A stretch of DNA of 13,522 nt, from the NCBI GenBank assembly GCA_026391515.1, contig JAPLEC010000413.1, forward strand, positions 1 to 13,522, given 5' to 3'. Below the pieces are notes generated by a model. It did no database searches. It had not been told where the DNA came from and worked only from the letters and a program-made list of their open reading frames with translations. Source of the stretch: Bacteroidia bacterium. Its GTDB lineage: Bacteria; Bacteroidota; Bacteroidia; Bacteroidales; VadinHA17. The translations under genes and the position numbers were made by a program. Shown here piece after piece: positions 1-5,960 of this stretch. Positions within the stretch are counted from its first letter, which is position 1, and every line of letters starts with the position of its first letter.

Positions 1-1
1 T

Positions 2-745
2 AACAGGGTTCATGGTGTACAGACAATTCTGAAAGAAAAACCTGATGCAGAAGTGATAATTCTTGATGATGGATTTCAGCATAGAAGGATAACTCCCGGT
101 CTTTCAATTCTTCTTTCCGATTTTGAAAGACTTTTCATAAAAGATAATCTGCTACCATACGGTAACTTGCGGGAAAGCGTGAGAAATATGAGCAGAGCTG
201 ACATTATTCTTATTACAAAATCTCCTGAAAGCATATCTCCGATTCAGCGACGTATACTGGTAAAGGAGATTAACAAGGCTCCCTATCAGAATCTTTATTT
301 TACATATATTAAATATAAAGAACCTGTTAACGTTTTCGATAATAATGTTCCTGATTTAGATATATCCGCAGAATCAAAGAAAGCTGATCGGGGTATTGTT
401 CTTGTAACAGGAATTGCAAATCCTAAACCTTTTCTTGATTATCTTCAGAAGAGCTTTAATGAGATCATTCATCTCTCTTTCAGTGATCATCACAGGTTCA
501 CTTTAAAGGATATTGAAAAAATTCAGGACTCCTGGAAATCCCTGACATCCTCCCTGAAGTATGTTATTACTACTGAAAAGGATGCTGCCAGACTAAGGGA
601 ATTTGATAATATTGCAGAACCAATCCGGTCTTCATTTTATTATATTCCTGTTGGAACAGATTTCCTGAATGATGATAAGGATGAGTTTGATAATCTGATA
701 GTTAATTATGTTAGAAAAAATAAACGAAACAACAGAGTTTCTTAA
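2..745 (+). CDS. lpxK: Tetraacyldisaccharide 4'-kinase (LpxK), 3' part; 5' end outside window
   Basis: LpxK phosphorylates the 4' position of tetraacyldisaccharide-1-phosphate to give lipid IVA, at the cytoplasmic face of the inner membrane. The reading frame is open to the window edge, so the GTG at 53 is an internal valine codon and not the start. Visible landmarks are the family motif DDGFQHRR (positions 65-88), SFSDHHRFT (about 476-502), whose Asp-His pair matches the catalytic/metal region known for LpxK, and ITTEKDAARL (about 566-595). The N-terminal P-loop region lies upstream of the window. About 247 residues remain, roughly the C-terminal two thirds of a usual 320-360-aa LpxK. The 3' end overlaps the next gene by 38 bp, which implies co-transcription and probably translational coupling. 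The identification rests on motifs and is secure; only the missing 5' end is unseen. Confidence 0.93.
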   Translation, partial: NRVHGVQTILKEKPDAEVIILDDGFQHRRITPGLSILLSDFERLFIKDNLLPYGNLRESVRNMSRADIILITKSPESISPIQRRILVKEINKAPYQNLYFTYIKYKEPVNVFDNNVPDLDISAESKKADRGIVLVTGIANPKPFLDYLQKSFNEIIHLSFSDHHRFTLKDIEKIQDSWKSLTSSLKYVITTEKDAARLREFDNIAEPIRSSFYYIPVGTDFLNDDKDEFDNLIVNYVRKNKRNNRVS

Positions 746-1517
746 GGCTAAAGGGATTATTAATCCTGACGCTGGAATAGTCCTTGGTACCGGTCTTGGC
801 GGACTAACAGCAAAGATTGAGAACCGTATTGAAATTGATTATAAGGATATTCCGAATTTCCCGGTCTCAACAGTGGAAGGTCATGCCGGAAAATTTATTT
901 ATGGCGACTTCGGCAGGAAAAAAATTGTCGCCATGAAAGGCCGGTTCCATTACTACGAGGGATATGGACCAGAACAGGTATCATTACCTATAAGAGTTTT
1001 GAAATATCTGGGGATTAAATGTCTCTTCCTTTCAAATGCTGCAGGGGGTGTTAATCCTTCCTTCCAGATAGGCGATATTATGATAATCACCGATCATATA
1101 AGCCTGTTGCCAAATCCACTTATTGGTCCTAATGATAATCGGATCGGAGCACGTTTCCCCGACATGGGTGAAGCATACGATAAGTATCTGATCAAGAAGG
1201 CTTTAATTATAGCCCAGGATCATAATATCAGGATCCATAAAGGAGTTTATCTTTCTACCAGCGGACCAACATTTGAAACACCAGCCGAGTATAAATGTTT
1301 CAGGATAATTGGTGCCGATGCTGTCGGGATGTCAACGACTCCGGAGGTAATTGTTGCCCGTCACATGAATCTTCCTGTTTTTGCAGTAAGCATTATTACT
1401 GACCTTGGCGTTGAAGGGAAAATTATTTATACAACCCATCAGTCTGTTCTTGATGAAGCCGCTAAAACTGAAGAACGAATGACAGCTCTCATGACGGATA
1501 TGATTGCTTCGTTATGA
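708..1517 (+). CDS. punA: Purine nucleoside phosphorylase, PNP/MTAP family (trimeric type)
   Basis: The 269-aa product should cleave purine (deoxy)nucleosides with phosphate to give free base and (deoxy)ribose-1-phosphate, in cytoplasmic purine salvage. Landmarks in order: GTGLGGL at 27-33 (phosphate loop), EGHAG at 57-61, GRFHYYEGY at 78-86, SNAAGG at 109-114, GPTFETPAE at 186-194 with base-contacting Glu190, GADAVGMST at 202-210, ITDLG at 230-234 and His244. These align with human PNP residues Ser33, His64, Arg84, His86, Glu201, Met219, Ser220 and His257. The position of human Asn243, which reads the 6-oxo group of the base, is Asp232 here, so 6-aminopurines might be accepted as well. The ATG at 708 lies inside lpxK and has no clear Shine-Dalgarno; the N-terminus MLEKINETTEFL fits the family length. 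An MTAP-like role is less likely because the overall motifs are PNP-like. Confidence 0.93.
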   Translation: MLEKINETTEFLKAKGIINPDAGIVLGTGLGGLTAKIENRIEIDYKDIPNFPVSTVEGHAGKFIYGDFGRKKIVAMKGRFHYYEGYGPEQVSLPIRVLKYLGIKCLFLSNAAGGVNPSFQIGDIMIITDHISLLPNPLIGPNDNRIGARFPDMGEAYDKYLIKKALIIAQDHNIRIHKGVYLSTSGPTFETPAEYKCFRIIGADAVGMSTTPEVIVARHMNLPVFAVSIITDLGVEGKIIYTTHQSVLDEAAKTEERMTALMTDMIASL

Positions 1518-1523
1518 TATGCT

Positions 1524-1642
1524 CCCCTCCTCGGAGGGGCTAAACAAAAAGATCCCCTCCCGGGAGGGGCAAGGGGTGGGTTAATTTTAGCTAAATCTTT
1601 GATTCACAGGTTCCCCTCCTCGGAGGGGTCAGGGGTGGGTTT
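1524..1642. repeat. Cluster of three C/G-rich palindromic repeat units, left of the DUF559 gene
   Basis: Three short palindromes follow each other in an otherwise AT-rich stretch: cccctcctcggagggg at 1524-1539 (7-bp arms), cccctcccgggagggg at 1554-1569 (perfect 16-bp palindrome), and cccctcctcggagggg again at 1613-1628. The second and third are followed by a shared arm, aggggtggg (1572-1580 and 1631-1639), so the full unit is palindrome plus arm. They lie between the convergent ends of the phosphorylase and DUF559 genes and could also act as a bidirectional transcription stop. The third unit is also coding: it supplies the last codons of the DUF559 gene. The unit resembles REP-like elements that I recall as common in Bacteroidota genomes; genome-wide copy number cannot be seen here. 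Confidence 0.85.
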
Positions 1643-2008
1643 ATTTTTTACGATCCAATCTTCAATTACTCTTAAAACATTATTCATATTTTTCTTTACC
1701 TCAATATCCTCAAATCTTAGAAATCGAACACTAAGATTTTCAAGCTCCTTTTGCCTCTCTTCATCATAATCATATTTATAAATATGTGTATCACCATCAA
1801 TTTCAACTGCCAAAGATAGTTCCTTGCAAAAGAAATCCACAATAAAATTTCCTATCGGCCGCTGTCTGTCGAAATCATAACCTAGCATTTTTTTCTGTTT
1901 TAGTTCATTCCAAAGTAATACCTCGGAGAGAGTCATATTTTTTCTTAATTCTTTAGCAAGTTCTTTAAGTTCAGAATTATATGGGACTATTTTTCGTTTT
2001 GTTTGCAT
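1604..2008 (-). CDS. DUF559 (COG2852) Vsr/PD-(D/E)XK-like endonuclease, embedded in palindromic repeats
   Basis: Translation from the ATG at 2008 gives a 134-aa protein of the DUF559 family, relatives of very-short-patch-repair and restriction-like nucleases. Family features are the N-terminal helix ELRKNMTLSEVLLWNELK (20-37), then FDRQRPIGNFIVDFFC (46-61) and LAVEIDGDTH (66-75); Asp58, Glu69, Asp71 and His75 are the likely active-site residues. The frame stays open for 57 more codons upstream to 2179, but that extension merely translates repeat sequence and runs into the end of the neighbouring gene, so the start at 2008 is preferred. The last codons, KPTPDPSEEG (123-132), are exactly the 30-nt repeat unit 1613-1642, followed by NL and a stop. 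The substrate and biological role of DUF559 proteins are largely unknown. The fold assignment is firm; the function is inferred. Confidence 0.85.
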   Translation of the reverse strand: MQTKRKIVPYNSELKELAKELRKNMTLSEVLLWNELKQKKMLGYDFDRQRPIGNFIVDFFCKELSLAVEIDGDTHIYKYDYDEERQKELENLSVRFLRFEDIEVKKNMNNVLRVIEDWIVKNKPTPDPSEEGNL

Positions 2009-2053
2009 AATATTTTCTTTTAAAAACCTACCCCAAACCCCTCCAAAGAGGGG
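1613..2053 (-). mobile_element. Putative repeat-flanked DUF559 cassette with imperfect 30-bp inverted ends
   Basis: The 30 bases at 1613-1642 and the reverse complement of 2024-2053 match at 25 of 30 positions by eye. Each consists of a 16-bp palindromic block on the outside and a G-rich arm pointing inward to the gene. The gene therefore sits between terminal inverted copies of the repeat, as in a small transposable or REP-associated cassette. No transposase and no convincing target-site duplication are visible, so mobility is inferred from architecture alone; repeated independent repeat insertion around a resident gene is the alternative. Confidence 0.35.
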
Positions 2054-2137
2054 ATTTTGAAGAAGAACCCATCTCAAATCTCTCCCAGAAGGAGGGTATC
2101 TTGAAGACAACCCGCTCTCCTTGCCCCTTCGAGGAGG
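2024..2137. repeat. Three tandem, progressively decayed palindromic repeat units, right of the DUF559 gene
   Basis: Direct copies begin near 2025, 2066 and 2109, with periods of 41 and 43 bases. Each starts with an aaccc/aacct arm, runs through a C-rich/G-rich palindrome (cccctccaaagagggg at 2038-2053 is the best preserved) and the first two end with ttgaag before the next copy. The second copy (ctcccagaaggaggg, 2082-2096) and third (ccccttcgaggagga, 2124-2138) have mismatched arms, as expected of decay. Their orientation is opposite to the units at 1524-1642. The last one stops about 11 bp short of the stop codon of the lamin-tail gene. Confidence 0.75.
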
Positions 2138-2148
2138 AGATTTTAGCT

Positions 2149-4767
2149 TTATCGGATCACAGTGCAAACTTTCTTCCACGATTTGGTTTTGCCTTTATCG
2201 TTATATAACTCAATAAAGATGATATAGATTCCTCTCCGTACTAATGATCCATCAGCAGCTGTTCCATCCCAGATAACAGATGCCTTACTTCCCGCAAAAA
2301 GGTTTTCACTTATCTTCCTGACATACCCGCCTGTTTCATCAAAAATTGTTACTGAAACTACATTGCCAATGCCGTCCAGATTGAAATCTATCACGAGTAT
2401 ATCTTCATAACCGTCGTTATCAGGAGAGATTTTGCCAGAAGAAAAAGTTATCCTGCCGCCGGTTTCTGAACCCGGACTGAAAACAGAATTTTGAGTTCCG
2501 GGAGTTCCCCATCCCGAGCTCTCAGATGCTGAATGCCAGCCTGAACTTTCATTCGATGGAATTTCAGGTCTGATCTTCTCCAATGAAACGCCTTCATCTT
2601 CAGCAAGAAGCGAGAAATGCATGTCGTCGCTGTAAATAACCTCATCAATAAGGTCAAGCTCTCTGTTCAATAACAGCAAATGCCCTTTATCGTCAGGCAT
2701 CGATGGTAGCCCTGCTGTATTAAAAATATTCTCCGGGTCAGAAGAAATATACCTGTTGATGACTTTTTCGCGGTCAGTTGTGACTGTATAAAATGCTCCC
2801 GGGATAATGCATCTTCCGTCTGCAGCAACCTGCTTTATCTCAGATGTATCGCCTGTTTCAGAATCTATTGAAGCCAGATAAAGCTTCGAAGCATCCAATA
2901 TTTTATCAGAACAATTATAAAGTTCAACATAATCCGGATCGTCAGTATAAGGATTGAACAGAAGTTCGTTGAAAACAATATCTCCCTTTTTTACAGTTTC
3001 CGGCAAACCAAATTTGAATGTATACCTTGTTATTGAATTGCCGGCAAAATCTGTTACATCATTCGGAATATTAAGTGAATAAACTTTCCCCTTTGTCAAT
3101 GGTTTGAATGGCTTGATACTGAATTGACTCATCAATTGATCTGATGACTTGATTGAACTTACCGGATCCTCCCCGATTGTGATTCTCTCAATATTTTCAA
3201 AAAGAGTAAAAACAGTTTCAGAAAACTGAATATTTATTGTCAGACTATCTTCCGGAAATACATTTTCAATTCCATGGAATAAAGGATCAGGATTGCTTCT
3301 GAGAACTGAATTTATTAAACCTGGCGTTCCGCCTTTTCTTGATGATGATGCTTCCCAGTTCCCTTCTGTAAAAAATGGAAAATCTGTATCAATCATTTCA
3401 AGCGACCAGCCTCCTGCTTTCTTTAAATCATTGCGATACCATTCAGACGAATATTCAAGTCCATGTATCATATTTCCCTGATTATCTGAAAGATAGATCA
3501 TCCTGCCCTCATCTGTAAGTGCGGGGAATGATTTTAAGCCGATTACTTTGCCATATTCTGAAAAGGTTAAGGTATCCGTTACAGAACATAAAATGATAAA
3601 GCTGCCCGGATCAAAATTAACAGAAGGGAAAGTCGTACTCTGACTTTCTGTTGACAGTCTCCAGTTTTTCAGGTTGAATGAAAATTCTGTCCTGTTATAA
3701 ACCTCGAGATATTCCTTTCCCGGAAGTGAAACAACAGGAACCGGATCGGCCATAATTTCCGAAATAATTATATCTCCCGGATCAGCCCAGACAGGAGTAA
3801 AAAGCACTGAAGCATTCTCTTTACAGTTTCCTGAATTATCACATATTTTATTGATTATCAGCTTATTATCTATTTTATTATTAAATTTATTTTGAAATAC
3901 AATCAGGTAACTGGTTGCACTTTTCTTTTCAATCCTTACAGGCAGCTCTCCGCTATTATTAAGAGAGTAGTTTGACAGGAGCATTATTTCGTCAGAAGGT
4001 TCTTCGCTTAAATTTATTACCAGAGAATTGTTCCCTGAAACATTGTAACTTAAAATTTCCGGAGGCAGCTTGTCTTCATAAAAGACTCCTTCAATTTTAA
4101 AATCATCGAACCACAAAAGCCTGTCAAGCGTAGACGTGTACCTGTAATTCAAAACAAACCATGAAGAGGTGAATAATTCATTGTCGGAATACGATGCATT
4201 GCCTTTCAGAAAACCATCAGAATCATAAACAGAAATACTCCAGATTCCGGCAGTTGTTCTTTCAATAATAATTTCAACTGCCTTACTCATTCCTAATCCT
4301 GGTTGCCAGGTCACCGGACATGTCATTAATATGGAGGAAGCACCATTTTTGATTTTCCAGAGCTTGAGGATATCATCGCTTCCCGTCAGGTTTACTCCGA
4401 CTGCATATCCGCTGACAGAGGAACCATTTGCAAATGAGCCAGGATCAGTATCAGACATCAGGTATGCTGCCCAGGTGTTTGATGATGACGGATCGTGATC
4501 ATACTTCACTTTGAAAGACCACCGGGTTAAACCATCAGCAGGATGAAAATTTGTGAGTGGCAGACCAACACAGTCATTCCCTGGTGAAGGATTATCGAAT
4601 ATATGATGCAGTGAAAAATTTCCGGAAATATTTTCACAAGTATCAGCCTTCCAGTGACCTTCAGTACTCTGTACCCAGTTAACCAGGTTGCCTGACTCAA
4701 AGTCATCAATGATCTGACCGGATACCAGATATGGCAAAAACATAATCAGTAAAATAACTCTTTTCAT
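2149..4767 (-). CDS. Exported multidomain protein with two lamin-tail domains and a FlgD/CHU_C-like C-terminus
   Basis: The 872-aa product begins with a signal peptide (MKRVILLIMFLPYLVSG, cleavage likely near residue 17-18; no lipobox). By sequence pattern the order is: LamG/concanavalin-like region opening with IDDFESG (about 19-228), an Ig/Big_5-like domain (about 234-325), lamin-tail domain 1 starting GDIIISEIMADP (about 331-490), a second Ig/Big_5-like domain (about 494-588), lamin-tail domain 2 starting GDIVFNELLFNP (about 595-765), and a C-terminal Ig-like domain (about 772-872) with SPDNDGYED and WDG...RRGIYI. That last domain resembles FlgD-Ig and gliding-motility CHU_C domains, which in this phylum often carry proteins through the type IX secretion system. 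No enzymatic domain is apparent, so an adhesive or structural surface role is likely but inferred. The gene is divergent from asd and no partner is visible. Confidence 0.85.
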   Translation of the reverse strand: MKRVILLIMFLPYLVSGQIIDDFESGNLVNWVQSTEGHWKADTCENISGNFSLHHIFDNPSPGNDCVGLPLTNFHPADGLTRWSFKVKYDHDPSSSNTWAAYLMSDTDPGSFANGSSVSGYAVGVNLTGSDDILKLWKIKNGASSILMTCPVTWQPGLGMSKAVEIIIERTTAGIWSISVYDSDGFLKGNASYSDNELFTSSWFVLNYRYTSTLDRLLWFDDFKIEGVFYEDKLPPEILSYNVSGNNSLVINLSEEPSDEIMLLSNYSLNNSGELPVRIEKKSATSYLIVFQNKFNNKIDNKLIINKICDNSGNCKENASVLFTPVWADPGDIIISEIMADPVPVVSLPGKEYLEVYNRTEFSFNLKNWRLSTESQSTTFPSVNFDPGSFIILCSVTDTLTFSEYGKVIGLKSFPALTDEGRMIYLSDNQGNMIHGLEYSSEWYRNDLKKAGGWSLEMIDTDFPFFTEGNWEASSSRKGGTPGLINSVLRSNPDPLFHGIENVFPEDSLTINIQFSETVFTLFENIERITIGEDPVSSIKSSDQLMSQFSIKPFKPLTKGKVYSLNIPNDVTDFAGNSITRYTFKFGLPETVKKGDIVFNELLFNPYTDDPDYVELYNCSDKILDASKLYLASIDSETGDTSEIKQVAADGRCIIPGAFYTVTTDREKVINRYISSDPENIFNTAGLPSMPDDKGHLLLLNRELDLIDEVIYSDDMHFSLLAEDEGVSLEKIRPEIPSNESSGWHSASESSGWGTPGTQNSVFSPGSETGGRITFSSGKISPDNDGYEDILVIDFNLDGIGNVVSVTIFDETGGYVRKISENLFAGSKASVIWDGTAADGSLVRRGIYIIFIELYNDKGKTKSWKKVCTVIR

Positions 4768-4831
4768 GCAGCGGGACAGATTGAAAAAAAAGTTAATTTT
4801 GACCGTTTTTAACTTACAGTAAATATAATAA

Positions 4832-4839
4832 TAACTTTG
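4832..4839 (+). promoter_or_regulatory. Candidate -7 box (TAACTTTG) of the asd promoter
   Basis: TAACTTTG is an exact match to the Bacteroidota -7 consensus TAnnTTTG and lies 21 bp before the asd start codon. This would give a leader of about 15 nt. The -33 element is weak: only a T-run (4806-4810) lies at the right distance. Confidence 0.45.
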
Positions 4840-4860
4840 ATTCTTTCAAATTTTTAAATT

Positions 4861-5850
4861 ATGAAGACAGCTGTTGTTGGAGCAACCGGAATGGTTGGCC
4901 GGACAATGATGAAAGTCCTTGAAGAGAGAAATTTTCCTGTAACACAATTAATTCCTGCTGCATCAGAAAAATCTGTTGGAAAAGAATTGATATTCAAGGG
5001 TAAACCTGTTAAGGTAGTAAGCGTCAGGGAAGCTGTCGATGCAAAACCCGAATTTGCAATATTCTCCGCCGGTGCATCCACATCAAAGGAATGGGCTCCC
5101 GCATTTGCCAAAAACGGAACCGTTGTAATAGATAATTCTTCGGCGTGGCGTATGGATAAAAATGTTCCGCTTATTGTGCCGGAAATCAATAGTCATGTAT
5201 TGAAAAAAGGTGACAAAATAATTGCAAACCCAAATTGCTCAACTATACAGATGGTGATGGCCCTCGCCCCTCTTCACAGGAAATATAAAATCAAACGACT
5301 GGTCGTTGCAACATACCAGTCAGTTACCGGAAACGGTGTGAAAGCTGTCACACAGATGGAAAATGAAAGGAAAGGGATTAAAGGTGAGATGGCGTATGCT
5401 CATCCGATTGACATGAATTGCTTCCCTCACGGAGGGACATTTCAACCAGACGGATATACTACCGAAGAGCAGAAGCTAATTGATGAAACCCGAAAAATAC
5501 TTGAAGATCAGACTATTATGGTAACTGCGACTGTCGTAAGGATACCAGTGGTGGGTGGACATTCAGAAGCTGTGAATATAGAGTTTGAAAAAGAATTTAA
5601 CATCGAAGAAGTGAAAAAACTGATCAATGATTTCCCCGGTGTTGTTGTTTATGATGATCCTGCAACCAATAAATACCCTATGCCAATTCTTTCGCACAGC
5701 AAGGATGAGGTGTTTGTCGGAAGGATCAGGAGGGATTTCTCAAAAGAAAAATGCCTAAATCTCTGGATTGTCTCAGATAATATCCGCAAAGGTGCTGCAA
5801 CCAATGCAATTCAGATTGCGGAGTATATGTTAGCAAATAAACTCTATTAG
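4861..5850 (+). CDS. asd: Aspartate-semialdehyde dehydrogenase
   Basis: The enzyme reduces L-aspartyl-4-phosphate to L-aspartate-4-semialdehyde with NADPH, the shared step to diaminopimelate/lysine, threonine and methionine. The 329-aa length is normal for the family. Landmarks: nucleotide-binding GATGMVG at 7-13, SAGASTS (69-75), IDNSSAWRMD (90-99), NPNCSTIQM at 123-131 with nucleophile Cys126, YQSVTGNG (152-159), and RIPVVGGHSEAVN at 227-239 with general base His234. All expected catalytic residues are present. It is transcribed alone, from a likely promoter at 4832, divergent from the lamin-tail gene and convergent with hflX; no aspartokinase or dap gene is adjacent. The start codon is set by the N-terminal beta strand MKTAVVGATG. 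Confidence 0.97.
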   Translation: MKTAVVGATGMVGRTMMKVLEERNFPVTQLIPAASEKSVGKELIFKGKPVKVVSVREAVDAKPEFAIFSAGASTSKEWAPAFAKNGTVVIDNSSAWRMDKNVPLIVPEINSHVLKKGDKIIANPNCSTIQMVMALAPLHRKYKIKRLVVATYQSVTGNGVKAVTQMENERKGIKGEMAYAHPIDMNCFPHGGTFQPDGYTTEEQKLIDETRKILEDQTIMVTATVVRIPVVGGHSEAVNIEFEKEFNIEEVKKLINDFPGVVVYDDPATNKYPMPILSHSKDEVFVGRIRRDFSKEKCLNLWIVSDNIRKGAATNAIQIAEYMLANKLY

Positions 5851-5854
5851 TTTC

Positions 5855-5958
5855 CTCTGTGACTCTCTGTGCCTCCTCTGTGGATCTCTGTGTAAGTTTT
5901 TCTTTTAAATATTTAAAGTTACACAGAGTGCCACAGAGAACCACAGAGTTACACAGAG
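5855..5958. terminator. Large hairpin of eight ctctgtg/cacagag units between convergent asd and hflX; possible bidirectional terminator
   Basis: Four ctctgtg units start at 5855, 5865, 5876 and 5886; four inverted cacagag units start at 5922, 5932, 5942 and 5952. Spacing is therefore 10-11 bases, one helical turn. The units pair in register as blocks of 7, 7, 8 and 10 bp (innermost ctctgtgtaa/ttacacagag), separated by small internal loops, around a 23-nt AT-rich loop (5896-5918). The position between two convergent stop codons (5850 and 5961) makes a role as a two-way transcription stop plausible. I recall similar ctctgtg-rich repeats in other genomes, so it may be one copy of a dispersed element. 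Confidence 0.6.
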
Positions 5959-5960
5959 AA

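Noticed and set aside
53..55. GTG at 53 as a start codon for LpxK.
   Set aside because: The frame is open and LpxK-like back to the window edge (RVHGVQTILKEKP), so this is an internal valine codon.
1585..2148. ttttagct occurs as an 8-bp direct repeat at 1585-1592 and 2141-2148, around the DUF559 repeats, like a target-site duplication.
   Set aside because: It is AT-rich, the left copy is separated from the inverted end at 1613 by 20 unrelated bases, and the right copy nearly touches a coding end; chance is at least as likely.
2009..2179. 57-codon N-terminal extension of the DUF559 protein.
   Set aside because: It translates palindromic repeats, has no resemblance to a protein domain and overlaps the lamin-tail gene; the ATG at 2008 starts the conserved domain.
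4788..4795. TAACTTTT on the minus strand as the -7 box of the lamin-tail gene.
   Set aside because: It differs from TAnnTTTG at the last base and no -33 TTG is at the proper distance; too weak to list.
5855..5958. Regularly spaced short repeats considered as a CRISPR array.
   Set aside because: Units are only 7 bp with 3-4-bp gaps, arranged as inverted halves, and no cas gene is nearby.
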